Shown: piece by piece, positions 25,207 to 36,048 of the stretch | Position numbering within the stretch: position 1 is the first letter of the stretch | Layout: each line of letters starts with the position of its first letter | NCBI RefSeq assembly: GCF_018882155.1 | Contig: NZ_JACVPA010000001.1 | Coordinates: 1,054,001 to 1,118,000 of the forward strand | Direction of reading: 5' to 3' | DNA: 64,000 nucleotides | From: Polynucleobacter nymphae | GTDB taxonomy: Bacteria; Pseudomonadota; Gammaproteobacteria; Burkholderiales; Burkholderiaceae | Program-made: the position numbers and the translations under genes | The notes under the pieces: generated by a model | Told to the model about the DNA's origin: nothing | Databases searched by the model: none | The model's input: the letters and a program-made list of their open reading frames with translations, nothing else

Positions 25207-27972
25207 CTAGCTTAAGGCGCCGCAGCAATTCTTATATTTTTTGCCGCTGCCACAAGTACAAGGATCGTTACGACCAATCTTGGGGCCTGTTCTTACCGGC
25301 GCAGGGATAACCTCAATTGCATCGCCGCGGTCACCCGTTGAGCCAGCAACTTCTTTATCGGGATCAGCATGTTGATATTGGACATCTGCTAATTTAGCTA
25401 AGTCATCATTCATCGACTCAGCAGCTTCATCCAGCTCACTAGCGCTTCTGATCTTGACGGTCATGATGCTTTTCACAACATCATTCTTAATCACACTAAG
25501 TAATTCGCCATACAGCTCAAATGCTTCACGACGGTACTCTTGTTTGGGATCTTTTTGAGCATAGCCACGTAAATGAATACCTTGACGCAAATGATCTAAG
25601 GCTGCCAAGTGTTCCCGCCAGTGGGTATCTAGGCTATACAGAAGAACAGAGCGCTCAAATCTTGCAAAAGACTCACGCCCGGATAAGTCAACTTTCGCAT
25701 CATAGGTATCTTTAGCAGCCTCTAGTACGCGATCCACAATCTCTGCATCATCTACTGTCTGGGCACTCTCAACCCAATTGCGCAAGTCGACAGTCAAACC
25801 CCAATCGCTTGCCAACACATTTTCAAGTCCAGGCAAATCCCACTGCTCTTCCATGGATTCAAGAGGGACGTAGAGAGAGCAAATCGAGCGCAAAACATCT
25901 TCACGTAAATTAGCAATTAAATCGCCAATATCGTTGCTTTCGAGGACTTCATTTCTTAAGCGATAAGTTTCTTTACGTTGATCATTAGCAACGTCGTCAT
26001 ATTCCAATAACTGTTTACGAATATCAAAGTTGCGGCCTTCAACCTTACGCTGTGCTGACTCAATCGAACGAGTCACCATGCCAGCTTCGATTGGCTCACC
26101 ATCAGGCATCTTTAAGCGTTCCATCACCGAACGCAAACGATCGCCGGCAAAAATACGCAGCAGTGAATCATCTAGGGAAAGATAGAAGCGTGATGAGCCT
26201 GGGTCACCTTGACGGCCTGAGCGACCTCTTAATTGGTTATCAATACGACGGCTTTCATGGCGCTCTGTACCAATGATATGCAAACCACCAGCGCTAAGAA
26301 CATGATCATGCAGACCTTGCCACTCATCTTGAAGCACTTTAATCTTGCCTGCTTTTTCTGCATCAGACAGCGCAGAGTCAGCTTCAATTAAGGTAGATTG
26401 CTTGCTTACATTACCGCCAAGCACAATGTCAGTTCCACGACCAGCCATATTAGTAGCAATGGTGATCATTTTTGGACGGCCTGCTTGCGCAATGATCTCT
26501 GCTTCGCGTGCGTGCTGCTTAGCATTCAACACTTGATGCGGCAATTTACGTTGATCAAGTAATTTAGAAATCAGTTCGGAGTTTTCAATCGAAGTAGTGC
26601 CTACCAGAACTGGTTGGCCACGCTCGTAGCAATCTTCAATATCTTTAGTAACCGCATCATAACGCTCAGGGGAAGACTTGAAGATTTGGTCTTGACGATC
26701 TTTGCGCTGACTAATTCTATTAGGTGGAATGACTACTGTTTCAAGGTTATAGATTTCCTTGAACTCATACGCTTCAGTATCAGCAGTACCCGTCATACCA
26801 GATAACTTGCCATACATACGGAAGTAATTTTGGAAAGTAATCGTGGCGAGAGTTTGATTCTCATTCTGAATCGGAACACCCTCTTTAGCCTCTACTGCTT
26901 GATGAAGACCATCAGACCAACGACGACCTTGCATCAATCGACCAGTAAATTCATCAACAATAATAACTTCTTTGTTTTGCACAACATAGTGTTGATCACG
27001 GTTGTACAGACAGTGCGCACGCAATGCTGCATAAACGTGATGCATCAAAGTAATATTTTGTGGGGCGTATAAAGAAGCGCCATCGTTTAAGGCACCCAAC
27101 TGTACTAAGATTTCTTCTGCTTTATCGTGGCCCTGTTCAGTCAAATAGACCTGCTGCGCCTTTTCATCAACCCAGTAATCACCAGGCTTTTCAACACCAC
27201 TGCCATCTGATTTTTCTTCACCAATCTGACGCTCTAAGTGAGAAGGAAGTGCATTGATTTTGATGTAAAGATCTGTGTGATCTTCAGCCTGACCAGAAAT
27301 GATGAGTGGTGTGCGTGCTTCGTCAATCAGAATCGAGTCAACCTCATCGACGATCGCATATGCTAAACCACGTTGCACTCGCTGATCCAAATCCTGGACC
27401 ATGTTGTCGCGTAAATAGTCAAAACCAAACTCGTTATTAGTACCGTATGTAATATCTGCGGCATAAGCTTCTTGTTTTGTCTTGTGATCCATCTGGGATA
27501 GATTCACGCCAACTCTCATGCCTAAGAAGTTATACAAGGTAGACATCCACTCAGCATCACGCTGAGCCAAATAATCATTCACTGTAACCACATGAACACC
27601 GTTGCCAGTTAAAGCATTTAAGTAGACTGGGAGTGTTGCCGTTAAGGTTTTTCCTTCTCCAGTACCCATCTCAGCAATCTTGCCTTGATGCAATGCGAGG
27701 GCTCCCATAATCTGCGCATCGAAATGGCGCATTTTCATGACACGAACACTAGCCTCTCGAACCACTGCAAATGCTTCTTCAGAAATATCCTCTAAAGTCT
27801 CGCCGCTAGCTAAGCGTGATTTGAACTCGGCTGTTTTGGCAGCAAGAGCGGCATCATCCAAAGATTGCAGGCTTGCTTCAAAAGCGCCAACCTTGGCAAC
27901 GACTTTGCGATACTGTTTTAAGAGGCGGTCGTTACGACTGCCGACCAGGGTTTTTAGAAGACCGATTACCAT
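25207..27972 (-). CDS. secA: Preprotein translocase ATPase SecA
   Basis: Motor of Sec-dependent export at the cytoplasmic membrane. The N terminus [15 protein letters not shown] is canonical. Walker A is [14 protein letters not shown] (from residue 102), with [16 protein letters not shown] and the DEAD-like [20 protein letters not shown]. The second helicase domain has [13 protein letters not shown] and [13 protein letters not shown]. The C-terminal zinc site [14 protein letters not shown] (from residue 905) for SecB and phospholipid contact is intact. Length 921 is normal. It is divergent from the DciA-like gene with almost no intergenic space. Confidence 0.98.
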   Translation of the reverse strand: MVIGLLKTLVGSRNDRLLKQYRKVVAKVGAFEASLQSLDDAALAAKTAEFKSRLASGETLEDISEEAFAVVREASVRVMKMRHFDAQIMGALALHQGKIAEMGTGEGKTLTATLPVYLNALTGNGVHVVTVNDYLAQRDAEWMSTLYNFLGMRVGVNLSQMDHKTKQEAYAADITYGTNNEFGFDYLRDNMVQDLDQRVQRGLAYAIVDEVDSILIDEARTPLIISGQAEDHTDLYIKINALPSHLERQIGEEKSDGSGVEKPGDYWVDEKAQQVYLTEQGHDKAEEILVQLGALNDGASLYAPQNITLMHHVYAALRAHCLYNRDQHYVVQNKEVIIVDEFTGRLMQGRRWSDGLHQAVEAKEGVPIQNENQTLATITFQNYFRMYGKLSGMTGTADTEAYEFKEIYNLETVVIPPNRISQRKDRQDQIFKSSPERYDAVTKDIEDCYERGQPVLVGTTSIENSELISKLLDQRKLPHQVLNAKQHAREAEIIAQAGRPKMITIATNMAGRGTDIVLGGNVSKQSTLIEADSALSDAEKAGKIKVLQDEWQGLHDHVLSAGGLHIIGTERHESRRIDNQLRGRSGRQGDPGSSRFYLSLDDSLLRIFAGDRLRSVMERLKMPDGEPIEAGMVTRSIESAQRKVEGRNFDIRKQLLEYDDVANDQRKETYRLRNEVLESNDIGDLIANLREDVLRSICSLYVPLESMEEQWDLPGLENVLASDWGLTVDLRNWVESAQTVDDAEIVDRVLEAAKDTYDAKVDLSGRESFARFERSVLLYSLDTHWREHLAALDHLRQGIHLRGYAQKDPKQEYRREAFELYGELLSVIKNDVVKSIMTVKIRSASELDEAAESMNDDLAKLADVQYQHADPDKEVAGSTGDRGDAIEVIPAPVRTGPKIGRNDPCTCGSGKKYKNCCGALS

Positions 27973-27987
27973 GGGATATTGAAGAAA

Positions 27988-28527
27988 ATGAAGTCCTTGA
28001 GTTTATCACCTGCCACCCCATTTTTTATGAACTTTGCCCGCAAACCATCCCGCAATCATTCAGCCCATGACTGGATGGAATACCTACGGGAATCTCAGGG
28101 GCTTGGGGGTATTCTGGCCAAAACAGAAGATCTCGCCCAACTCAAGGCCAAGCTATTGATAGCCTTAGAGCACCTAGGTATCGGACACTTGGGCTCGAAA
28201 ATTGAGGCTGGATGGCGCTCAGGAGCTCAAGAAGAGCTTTTTTTACTAGTTAGTAGCGCCAGCATTGGCGCCCGCCTACAGCAAATTTTACCTAGCTTAA
28301 TCAGTGAGTTAGGAAAAATTGGGCTTCATTGCAAAGCTATTAAAGTCAAAGTAAAGCCTGCTACGACGGACTGGGAGGTCAAGCCTAGACTAAACCCTAA
28401 GAATCTGCCCCCCAAAGGCTTAAATGAGGCGGCAAAAAAGTCATGGCAAGACCTCTTAGAAAAACTTCCGCCAGAATCCGATCTGCGTAGAGCAGTTGAG
28501 CACCTGCTACAAAAAAAATCTCAGTAG
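27988..28527 (+). CDS. DUF721 (DciA-like) protein
   Basis: Small basic protein with a DUF721 domain over about residues 25-115 ([15 protein letters not shown], then [22 protein letters not shown]). DciA proteins of this superfamily recruit or load the DnaB helicase in bacteria lacking DnaC, which fits a betaproteobacterium, but the assignment to DciA is inferred. The start is uncertain: ATG at 27988 is chosen, TTG at 27979 and ATG at 28027 are possible, and none has a good ribosome binding site. It is divergent from secA and converges with lpxC. The low-complexity basic C terminus resembles other family members. Confidence 0.7.
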   Translation: MKSLSLSPATPFFMNFARKPSRNHSAHDWMEYLRESQGLGGILAKTEDLAQLKAKLLIALEHLGIGHLGSKIEAGWRSGAQEELFLLVSSASIGARLQQILPSLISELGKIGLHCKAIKVKVKPATTDWEVKPRLNPKNLPPKGLNEAAKKSWQDLLEKLPPESDLRRAVEHLLQKKSQ

Positions 28528-28548
28528 CTAAATTATTTTTAGACCCTC

Positions 28549-29463
28549 CTAGAAAAAGAGGGGTTGGCTCTCTTGAGAATAGGCAGCAGGGGCCTTAGCT
28601 TGGTCAAAAGACTCAATCGTATAAGAGCTTGGGTCATCTAAAAGCTTACGCAAAAGAGCGTTATTGAGAGCATGGCCCGATTTTTCAGCTACATAAGCAC
28701 CCACAATTGGATGGCCAACTAAATACAGATCTCCAATTGCATCCAAAATTTTATGGCGCACAAACTCATCTTCATAGCGCAACTCTTCGTTATTCAAGAT
28801 ACGGTGCTCATCTAAAACAATCGCATTATCTAAACTACCGCCACGAGCCAGCCCCATCTCACGCAAAGCTTCTACTTCATGAGCAAAGCCAAAGGTGCGC
28901 GCACGACCAATTTCACTTCGGTAAGCATGTTCTGCAAAATCTACAATAAAACGTTGCCCAGTTTTATCAACCGCTGGATGCTTAAAGTCAATTGTGAAAT
29001 CTAACTTAAATCCAAAGAAAGGTTCTAAGCGTGCAAGCTTATCGCCCTCGCGCACTTCAACTAGCTTCTTGATTACGAGGTACTGACGGGGGGCGTCTTG
29101 CTCAACAATTCCAGCAGATTCAATTAAAAATAAGAATGAAGCAGCACTGCCATCCATGATGGGAACTTCTTCACCATCAAGTTCTATCAATAAGTTATCT
29201 AAGCCTAGGCCAGCACATGCAGATAGTAGATGCTCGACTGTAGAGACGCGCACGCCATCCTTTTGAATGACAGATGCAAGTCTTGTATCACAGACAGCCA
29301 AAGCGGTTGCGGGAACCACTGACTGCTCTTGCGTGTCCACACGTACAAACTGTACCCCTGAATTTACCGGCGCAGGCTTAATCGAAATAGTCACCTTACA
29401 GCCGGAATGCAAACCAATGCCCACAGTTTTTACTGGAGCAGCAATGGTACTTTGTTTCATCAT
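28549..29463 (-). CDS. lpxC: UDP-3-O-acyl-N-acetylglucosamine deacetylase
   Basis: Zinc deacetylase that commits UDP-GlcNAc to lipid A. Zinc ligands are His78 (STVEHLLSA), His237 and Asp241 ([15 protein letters not shown]), with His251 as the likely general acid. At 304 residues it matches the family. Two adjacent ATGs (29463, 29460) could start it. It closes the dcw region, with a peroxiredoxin gene between it and ftsZ. LpxC levels are controlled by FtsH in E. coli through the C terminus, but the tail here ([12 protein letters not shown]) differs. Confidence 0.97.
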   Translation of the reverse strand: MMKQSTIAAPVKTVGIGLHSGCKVTISIKPAPVNSGVQFVRVDTQEQSVVPATALAVCDTRLASVIQKDGVRVSTVEHLLSACAGLGLDNLLIELDGEEVPIMDGSAASFLFLIESAGIVEQDAPRQYLVIKKLVEVREGDKLARLEPFFGFKLDFTIDFKHPAVDKTGQRFIVDFAEHAYRSEIGRARTFGFAHEVEALREMGLARGGSLDNAIVLDEHRILNNEELRYEDEFVRHKILDAIGDLYLVGHPIVGAYVAEKSGHALNNALLRKLLDDPSSYTIESFDQAKAPAAYSQESQPLFF

Positions 29464-29510
29464 AGTGATATCTCTAAATTCAGGGGGATCGATTGACTAA
29501 TGAATCTGAA

Positions 29511-30011
29511 TTACAGTTTTTTCAAAATCGAAGCCGCGTCGCTCACCTCAAACTTACCAGGTGCCTCACGATCCAAAGATTTCACTACGCCATCTTCAAC
29601 AATCATGGCGTAACGGTCTGAACGAACACCTAAACCGCGAGCTGTTAAATCTAGCTCTATACCCATCTTTTTAGTGAACTCACCACTGCCATCACCCATC
29701 ATGCGAATCTTTTTCCCAACTTTTTGATCGCGCCCCCAGGCACCCATCACAAACGGATCATTCACAGAAATACACCAGATCTCATCAACACCTTTTGCTT
29801 TAATCGCATCATAGTGCTCAACATACCCAGGAACATGTTTTGCAGAGCAGGTTGGCGTAAATGCACCAGGCAATGCAAAGATCACAATTTTTTTACCCGC
29901 TACAAGTTTCTCAACTTCAAAGGCGTTTGGTCCTACGGAGCAGCCTTCACTCTCTTCATTAAAAAATTCATAAAGAGTAGCGTTAGGTAGTTTTTGTCCA
30001 ACAGTAATCAT
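29511..30011 (-). CDS. Peroxiredoxin, Prx5-like (AhpC/TSA superfamily)
   Basis: Thiol peroxidase of 166 residues. The peroxidatic cysteine is Cys55 in PGAFTPTCSAKHVPGY. The SVNDPFVMGAWG segment and IVEDGVVKSLDRE near the C terminus are Prx5-type features. There is no glutaredoxin domain, so an external thiol donor is needed. A GGAG six bases before the ATG is a good ribosome binding site. It lies between ftsZ and lpxC, an insertion into the usual ftsZ-lpxC order, and is preceded by a strong hairpin in the gap after ftsZ. Confidence 0.92.
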   Translation of the reverse strand: MITVGQKLPNATLYEFFNEESEGCSVGPNAFEVEKLVAGKKIVIFALPGAFTPTCSAKHVPGYVEHYDAIKAKGVDEIWCISVNDPFVMGAWGRDQKVGKKIRMMGDGSGEFTKKMGIELDLTARGLGVRSDRYAMIVEDGVVKSLDREAPGKFEVSDAASILKKL

Positions 30012-30026
30012 GACATCTCCAATAAG

Positions 30027-30102
30027 TAATTGTTAGTAAGCATGCCAACGCAAGCGCAGGATTCGTCGTCCGGAGGGGCGCCGCGCTGGCATTTCGCAAT
30101 TA
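30027..30102 (-). other. Strong GC-rich hairpin between ftsZ and the peroxiredoxin gene
   Basis: In minus-strand RNA, AUGCCAGCGCG pairs with UGCGUUGGCAU (two G-U wobbles), then after a one-base bulge GCGC pairs with GCGC, giving about 15 bp. The roughly 20-nt loop contains CCUCCGGACGACGAAUCCU. An outer UAAUUG/CAAUUA pair can enclose the stem. The wobbles become A-C mismatches on the plus strand, so the structure fits minus-strand RNA. No U-tract follows, so it is not a standard terminator. It is far more GC-rich than its surroundings. Confidence 0.6.
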
Positions 30103-30122
30103 CCTATTGTATTGAGCTTTAG

Positions 30123-31466
30123 TTAGTCTGCTTGCTTACGTAAAAAAGCTGGAATTTCATAGTAATCAGCCCCTTTGTCCAACATAGATTTAGCCTGAGG
30201 AGAACTATCTGCGCCTAAAGTTGGCGCAGGAGTCGACTCACGGGAACTACGGAATACCCGCGGCAAATCATATTGACTGTAATCAACGCCACCACTAGCC
30301 GCTGGTTGAGCTGCCATTGATGGAGCGGCACCAGAACCAGTCAAAGCCATACCTGCGCTTGTACTAACAGCAGAATCTAAGCCTACCTTGCTCATAGCAG
30401 CAGATGCGCTAGTAGGAGCAAAAGTATTCAGATCAGCCATCGTTGGCATTGCATCACTAGTACCAGTAGCTTGTCTCCATACTACTTCTGGCTGATAGTT
30501 TTGACGGGCTTGAGGATTATTCAAGCCAGTGGCAACAACAGTCACTCGCAATGCATCCCCCAAGCTTTCGTCATAGACAGTACCGAAGATCACGGTTGCA
30601 TCATCAGCAGCATAGCCACGAATTGCGGCCATTACTTCACGTGTTTCAGACAATTTCAATGAACGGTTAGCAGTAATATTCACTAATACGCCACGCGCGC
30701 CAGATAAATCAACACCTTCTAGTAGTGGAGATGCAACTGCAGCTTCAGCAGCTAGACGAGCGCGATCCATACCAGAAACAGTTGCTGTCCCCATCATGGC
30801 CTTACCTTGTTCGCCCATAACAGTCTTCACATCCTCAAAGTCGACGTTGATCAAACCCTGAACATTGATGATTTCTGCAATCCCAGAGACTGCGTTATGC
30901 AATACATCATCAGCGCAAGCAAAGGCCTTATCAAATTCAGCGTCTTCGCCCATGACTTCAAAGAGCTTTTCATTGAGTACAACAATCAATGAATCAACAT
31001 AAGACTCAAGCTCTGTAGCGCCATTCTCTGCCACCTTCAAGCGTTTGACGCCCTCAAAATCAAATGGTTTGCTGATAACGCCAACGGTCAAAATACCCAT
31101 TTCTTTTGCTACTTGAGCAACGATTGGAGCTGCACCAGTGCCAGTACCACCGCCCATACCAGCGGTAATGAATACCATATGCGCACCTTGCAAAGTATCA
31201 GCAATGCGAGCACGCGCTTCTTGCGCTGCAGCTGCGCCGATTTCTGGTTTAGCACCTGCACCTAATCCACTAGAGCCCAGTTGCAAATTCACAGATGCCT
31301 CAGAGCGCTGTAAGGCGCCAGCATCGGTATTCATGCAAATAAACTCTACGCCGCTCACTCCGCGACGAATCATATGCTGGACAGCATTGCCACCAGCGCC
31401 ACCGACTCCAACCACTTTAATAATGGTTTTGCCAGCTATATCTTGATCTAACATTTCAAATTCCAT
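30123..31466 (-). CDS. ftsZ: Cell division protein FtsZ
   Basis: Tubulin-like GTPase forming the Z ring. GTP-binding motifs: VVGVGGAGGNAVQHM (18-32) and the tubulin signature GGGTGTG (105-111). A long linker of low complexity (about 330-425, rich in Ala/Ser/Pro) ends in the conserved tail YYEIPAFLRKQAD, the site for FtsA and ZapD. The start MEFEML is typical of Burkholderiales, and AGGAGG lies 4 bases upstream. Last gene of the contiguous mraZ-ftsZ block. Confidence 0.98.
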   Translation of the reverse strand: MEFEMLDQDIAGKTIIKVVGVGGAGGNAVQHMIRRGVSGVEFICMNTDAGALQRSEASVNLQLGSSGLGAGAKPEIGAAAAQEARARIADTLQGAHMVFITAGMGGGTGTGAAPIVAQVAKEMGILTVGVISKPFDFEGVKRLKVAENGATELESYVDSLIVVLNEKLFEVMGEDAEFDKAFACADDVLHNAVSGIAEIINVQGLINVDFEDVKTVMGEQGKAMMGTATVSGMDRARLAAEAAVASPLLEGVDLSGARGVLVNITANRSLKLSETREVMAAIRGYAADDATVIFGTVYDESLGDALRVTVVATGLNNPQARQNYQPEVVWRQATGTSDAMPTMADLNTFAPTSASAAMSKVGLDSAVSTSAGMALTGSGAAPSMAAQPAASGGVDYSQYDLPRVFRSSRESTPAPTLGADSSPQAKSMLDKGADYYEIPAFLRKQAD

Positions 31467-31515
31467 ATACCCTCCTAGGTAAATAACTTACTACATTGAC
31501 GACGACGAAAAAAAC

Positions 31516-32745
31516 TTAAAAATTTCCTGCAAACCATTCCTTCATGCGCGATATCACTCCTTGCAGCGCGCCTGATTGAGAAACCCGACGACCGCGCAAA
31601 AATTGCGCTTGACCTTCCATCAACAAACCAATGCTGGTGGCATACCTGGGACTTCGAAGAACTTCATGTAAGTGGCCGCGGTATTCAGGCGTACCAATGC
31701 GCGCAGGTCTTAAGAAGACCTGTTCAGCTAACTCAACCATTCCCGGCATTAAGGCTGTGCCACCAGTGAGCACAATCCCAGAAGAAACCATGTCTTCATA
31801 ACCAGAATCGCGCACTACACCCCTGACCAAAGTAAAGAGCTCTTCAACGCGCGGCTCAATCACAGCAGCAAGTGCTTGTTTAGACATTGGACGTGGCTCA
31901 CGATCTCCAACACCTGGCACATCAATCATGGCGGCTGAATCGGCCATCTCTTGACGTGCAATTCCATGCGCGATTTTCAAATCTTCTGCATCAATAGTTG
32001 GGGTCCGCAATGCCATGGCAATATCATTCGTAATTTGATCGCCTGCAATTGGAATCACCGCTGTGTGACGAATAGATCCTTGGCAATAGATAGCGATATC
32101 TGTAGTACCCCCACCAATATCCACCAAGACAACGCCAAGTTCTTTTTCATCATCAGTAAGGACAGCCAAACTAGATGCCAAAGGCTGCAGAATCAGGTCA
32201 TTTACTTCTAAACCACAGCGACGCACACACTTCACAATGTTTTGCGCAGCACTGACAGCACCCGTCACGATATGAACCTTAACCTCTAAACGTAAACCAC
32301 TCATACCAATAGGTTCACGAACATCTTCTTGGCCATCAATAATGAATTCTTGAACGAGGATGTGCAAAATTTGTTGGTCGGTCGGAATATTGATCGCCTT
32401 AGCAGTTTCTAGCACACGCTCAACATCACCATCGCCGACTTCTTTATCACGAATAGCAACCATACCGCTTGAGTTAAAGCTCACAATGTGATTTCCAGCG
32501 ATGCCAGTAAACACCTGCACAATCTGGCGGTCGGCCATCACTTCGGCCTCTTCTAGAGCCTTCTGAATCGATTGAACAGTTGCCTCGATATTGACGACAA
32601 CCCCCTTCTTCAACCCCTTAGAAGCAGTTTGGCCCACACCAACTACATTAAATTGGCCGTCAGGAGTTAACTCTGCTACCAAGGCAACTACTTTAGAAGT
32701 GCCAATGTCTAAACCTACTAACAGGTCGCGATTATCTTTACTCAT
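31516..32745 (-). CDS. ftsA: Cell division protein FtsA
   Basis: Actin-like ATPase that tethers FtsZ to the membrane and recruits later divisome proteins. The ATP-binding phosphate-1 motif is VGLDIGTSKVVALVAE; phosphate-2 is VVLVDIGGGTTDIAIY. The C-terminal amphipathic helix ISRMKEWFAGNF is the membrane-targeting sequence. At 409 residues it is normal. It lies 9 bp after ftsQ and 49 bp before ftsZ. Confidence 0.97.
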   Translation of the reverse strand: MSKDNRDLLVGLDIGTSKVVALVAELTPDGQFNVVGVGQTASKGLKKGVVVNIEATVQSIQKALEEAEVMADRQIVQVFTGIAGNHIVSFNSSGMVAIRDKEVGDGDVERVLETAKAINIPTDQQILHILVQEFIIDGQEDVREPIGMSGLRLEVKVHIVTGAVSAAQNIVKCVRRCGLEVNDLILQPLASSLAVLTDDEKELGVVLVDIGGGTTDIAIYCQGSIRHTAVIPIAGDQITNDIAMALRTPTIDAEDLKIAHGIARQEMADSAAMIDVPGVGDREPRPMSKQALAAVIEPRVEELFTLVRGVVRDSGYEDMVSSGIVLTGGTALMPGMVELAEQVFLRPARIGTPEYRGHLHEVLRSPRYATSIGLLMEGQAQFLRGRRVSQSGALQGVISRMKEWFAGNF

Positions 32746-32754
32746 TCACATTCC

Positions 32755-33612
32755 TCATTGCTTCAGCTCACTTTTTTTTCCATCTACGTCATTCTTTTTC
32801 ATACCTGCAGAGGCAAGATGAACTGCAAAACCATTTGCATAACGAAGGTCTACAGCATCAATTCGGTTTGCCCATTTCTCTTGAACTTGTGGCCAGTACT
32901 TAAATAAGCGTGCTACACGTTCCTCTGTTAAGTTTTTGTCAGAGCTCTCTTCATCGCGTCCAAACTCTACTTTCATCCCATTGGAAAGTTTGACGTGCCA
33001 GGCATAGCGCTCGGTTAATGCCAAACTCACTACGTCTACATTCCAAGGCTTAAACCAGTTATTGGCTTTTTCATAAAGACTCATCACCTCCTTACCAGCA
33101 TCGTCTGGACCCGAAAAATCGAATAAGTGTTTGTCATCAACAAGCTCTGAAACGCGCCCGGTAAATAACTCACCATGCGTATTCATGAGGGTGTTACTAC
33201 TCTCACCGCCCCAAGTAGCAAATGGCTTTTGTTCTTCAATATTGACAATCAACCCATTGGGCCAAACCCGACGAACATTAGCGTGACGGACCCAAGGCAT
33301 GGTCTCAAAACCCCGTTTAACATCCTCCAAACGGACGCTAAAGAAGTTGCCTTGCACGGTTTCGATTACCTGACGCTTCACGAGAGATTTATTAATATGC
33401 TGAAGCGTTTGGCCGGCAACAGGCTCCACTTGAATTTGCTTCAAAGTGAAGACAGGTCTCTGACTTAACCAAACCAGAACTGCAATTAGTAGAAGCACAA
33501 TGAAACAGCGCATCAAGAAACGACTGAGCTTTTGCATCCGCTCTGGATAATTCCAAAGAGGTGACATGATGACAGAGAAGATATCTCCGAATCTGTCTAA
33601 AAGCGTACTCAT
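32755..33612 (-). CDS. ftsQ: Cell division protein FtsQ
   Basis: Bitopic divisome scaffold linking early and late proteins through FtsL/FtsB. A cytoplasmic N-terminal part of about 30 residues precedes one membrane helix ([18 protein letters not shown]). A periplasmic POTRA domain ([13 protein letters not shown]...) and the beta domain follow ([20 protein letters not shown]). It has 285 residues; the ATG overlaps the ddl stop by 4 bp (ATGA). Confidence 0.95.
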   Translation of the reverse strand: MSTLLDRFGDIFSVIMSPLWNYPERMQKLSRFLMRCFIVLLLIAVLVWLSQRPVFTLKQIQVEPVAGQTLQHINKSLVKRQVIETVQGNFFSVRLEDVKRGFETMPWVRHANVRRVWPNGLIVNIEEQKPFATWGGESSNTLMNTHGELFTGRVSELVDDKHLFDFSGPDDAGKEVMSLYEKANNWFKPWNVDVVSLALTERYAWHVKLSNGMKVEFGRDEESSDKNLTEERVARLFKYWPQVQEKWANRIDAVDLRYANGFAVHLASAGMKKNDVDGKKSELKQ

Positions 33613-34619
33613 GCAGCAGCACCCTCTTGTTGCAAAGTTTGCTTAAGTAACCACAAAACTAGGTCCGCATACTCAATATCAGCGGCTTTAGCTGCCATCG
33701 GTACTAAGGAATGCGAGGTCATGCCGGGTGAGGTATTCATCTCCAATAAATAAGGCTTGCCAGTTTTTTGATCGAGCATCACATCAGCACGGCCCCATGT
33801 GCGACAGCCCAAAGCTTTATAGGCAGCTAAAGCTAATTCTTGAACATGTTCGTTGACCTCAGGAGCTAGTCCTGTAGGGCATAAGTATTGGGTTTCATTT
33901 GAGAAATACTTGTGATGGAAGTCGTAATTGGCTTGTGGTGGAATAATTTTGATAACCGGCAATGCTTCTGCTGTATCGCCCTGCCCAACCAATGGGCAAG
34001 TTAATTCATCGCCAACAATACAAGTCTCTGCAATGACTTTTTTATCTAAGCTTGCAGCTAACTGGTAGGCGCCTGGTAGTTCATCTACAGACGTGACTTT
34101 GGTCAAGCCAAGCGAAGAGCCTTCATGTGCTGGCTTCACAATCAAAGGCAAGCCTAATTTTTTTACTACTGTATTCCAATCACTAGCCGCAGTGAGCTCT
34201 TCAAAATCTGGGGTAGATAAACCATTGCTTAACCAAATTTGTTTGGTTGCAATCTTGTCAATTGATAAAGCAGAGGCCAATACACCGCTACCGGTATAAG
34301 GTAGATTTAATAACTCTAATAAACCTTGAATCGTTCCATCTTCACCATAACGACCATGTAAAGAGATGAATACACGATCAAATTTTTCTTTTGCTAATTC
34401 GGTTGGGCATCGGAGACCTGGATCAAAAGCGTGGGCATCTACACCCTTTGAAAGTAAGGCCTCTAAAACACCATTGCCCGACATCAGAGAAATTTCTCGC
34501 TCACCAGAACGTCCGCCCAATAAAACTCCAACGCGCCCAAGTGACTTCACATCCAACTTGGATAATTCAGACTTCACCCGATCGCCCCACGTGCCAAGAC
34601 CTGGACTTAACTTAGACAT
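33609..34619 (-). CDS. ddl: D-alanine--D-alanine ligase
   Basis: ATP-grasp ligase making the D-Ala-D-Ala dipeptide. The start at 34619 ([12 protein letters not shown]) is preferred to the longer frame at 34667 because GGAGG stands six bases upstream and the ATG overlaps the murC stop by 8 bp. Motifs include [32 protein letters not shown] and [20 protein letters not shown], the last lining the active site. It has 336 residues, slightly longer at the N terminus than E. coli DdlB (306). Confidence 0.96.
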   Translation of the reverse strand: MSKLSPGLGTWGDRVKSELSKLDVKSLGRVGVLLGGRSGEREISLMSGNGVLEALLSKGVDAHAFDPGLRCPTELAKEKFDRVFISLHGRYGEDGTIQGLLELLNLPYTGSGVLASALSIDKIATKQIWLSNGLSTPDFEELTAASDWNTVVKKLGLPLIVKPAHEGSSLGLTKVTSVDELPGAYQLAASLDKKVIAETCIVGDELTCPLVGQGDTAEALPVIKIIPPQANYDFHHKYFSNETQYLCPTGLAPEVNEHVQELALAAYKALGCRTWGRADVMLDQKTGKPYLLEMNTSPGMTSHSLVPMAAKAADIEYADLVLWLLKQTLQQEGAAA

Positions 34620-36048
34620 TTTTTGCCTCCGCCAAGGTATGTGGCAGCGCAGAGATTGACCCTGCACCCATCGTAATCAAGACATCGCCATCCTTTAATA
34701 CCTGCGATAACTTTTCTGGCATCTCGGTAATATTTGCTGCAAACACTACCGCAGCAGAATTTAAGAGGCCTTTTGAAACCTTCTCTTCTGCAAGCGCTGC
34801 CTTCATTAAACTCTTACCATCTGCACCTGGAATTTTTGCCTCTCCAGCGGGATACACCTCAGTCAACACCAAGGCATCAAAGCTTCTGAGGACTTGAACA
34901 AATTCCCCAAAACAATCGCGTGTTCTGGTAAAGCGATGCGGCTGGAATGCCAACACTAAACGCCGTTCTGGGAAGGCGCCGCGAGCAGCCTCTAATGTTG
35001 CTGCCATCTCCACTGGGTGGTGTCCATAATCGTCAATCAATGTGAAACTGCCGCCAGAGGCAAGAGGGATTTCGCCATAACGTTGGAAGCGGCGGCCAAC
35101 GCCACTAAATTCAGCAAGCGCCTTGGTGATTGCTTCATCTCCAACGCCTAACTCTGTGGCAATACCAATGGCAGCCAGAGCATTACGTACATTGTGGAGG
35201 CCAGGTAAATTGAGTGTCACATTGAGTGGGCCGGGCTTATTACCATGCCTACGAACTGTGCGGCGCTCTACCGTAAAGTGCATACGAGTTCCATCAGCAC
35301 GCACATTACTAGCTTTAATATCTGCATCATCGGACAAGCCGTAACGTAAAACAGGTTGCGATACAAACGGAATAATGTCACGCACATTGGCATCATCAAT
35401 ACATAACACTGCTATGCCATAAAATGGCATGCGCTGAATAAATTGTACGAATGCTTGCTTTAATCTCGCCATATCATGCTGATAGGTATCCATGTGATCA
35501 GCGTCAATATTGGTAACGACTTCCATTGCAGGAAAAAGCTGCAAGAAAGAGGCGTCAGATTCATCAGCTTCAACCACAATGAAATCGCCACGACCTAAGC
35601 GGGCATTGGCGCCAGCGGAATTCAATTTGCCGCCAATCACAAAGGTTGGATCTAGGCCACCCTCAGCTAGTACTGATGCAACCAAACTAGTTGTGGTAGT
35701 TTTACCGTGGGTTCCAGCAATAGCGATACCCTGTTTTAAGCGCATTAATTCACCTAACATCACTGCTCTTTGAATCACTGGAATTTTTGCTGCGCGTGCT
35801 GCGAGTACTTCAGGGTTATTGCCCGCTACAGCAGTAGAAATGACTACTGCCTCTGCAGTACCAATATTTTTAGGGTCATGTCCAATATGAATTACTGCGC
35901 CCAACTCCTTTAGGCGCCTCGTGGCCGCACCTTCAGCGAGATCAGATCCGGTGACTTGATATCCCAAATTCAATAAGACTTCAGCAATGCCGCTCATGCC
36001 AGCACCGCCAATCCCGACAAAATGGATTTGCTGAACAATATGCTTCAT
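34612..36048 (-). CDS. murC: UDP-N-acetylmuramate--L-alanine ligase
   Basis: First Mur ligase, adding L-Ala to UDP-MurNAc. The start at 36048 ([20 protein letters not shown]) overlaps the murG stop as ATGA; the frame is open 18 bases further but that addition does not fit the family. P-loop GTHGKTTTT (112-120). The C-terminal part has [20 protein letters not shown] and [12 protein letters not shown]. It has 478 residues. Confidence 0.97.
   Translation of the reverse strand: MKHIVQQIHFVGIGGAGMSGIAEVLLNLGYQVTGSDLAEGAATRRLKELGAVIHIGHDPKNIGTAEAVVISTAVAGNNPEVLAARAAKIPVIQRAVMLGELMRLKQGIAIAGTHGKTTTTSLVASVLAEGGLDPTFVIGGKLNSAGANARLGRGDFIVVEADESDASFLQLFPAMEVVTNIDADHMDTYQHDMARLKQAFVQFIQRMPFYGIAVLCIDDANVRDIIPFVSQPVLRYGLSDDADIKASNVRADGTRMHFTVERRTVRRHGNKPGPLNVTLNLPGLHNVRNALAAIGIATELGVGDEAITKALAEFSGVGRRFQRYGEIPLASGGSFTLIDDYGHHPVEMAATLEAARGAFPERRLVLAFQPHRFTRTRDCFGEFVQVLRSFDALVLTEVYPAGEAKIPGADGKSLMKAALAEEKVSKGLLNSAAVVFAANITEMPEKLSQVLKDGDVLITMGAGSISALPHTLAEAKNV

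Noticed and set aside
28544..28562. CCCTC...GAGGG stem at the lpxC stop codon as terminator
   Set aside because: Only 5 bp with a 9-nt loop and no following U-run on either strand.
30041..30095. GC-rich gap segment as a tRNA or tRNA remnant
   Set aside because: No cloverleaf arms or T-loop GTTCRANNC; a single long stem explains the sequence.
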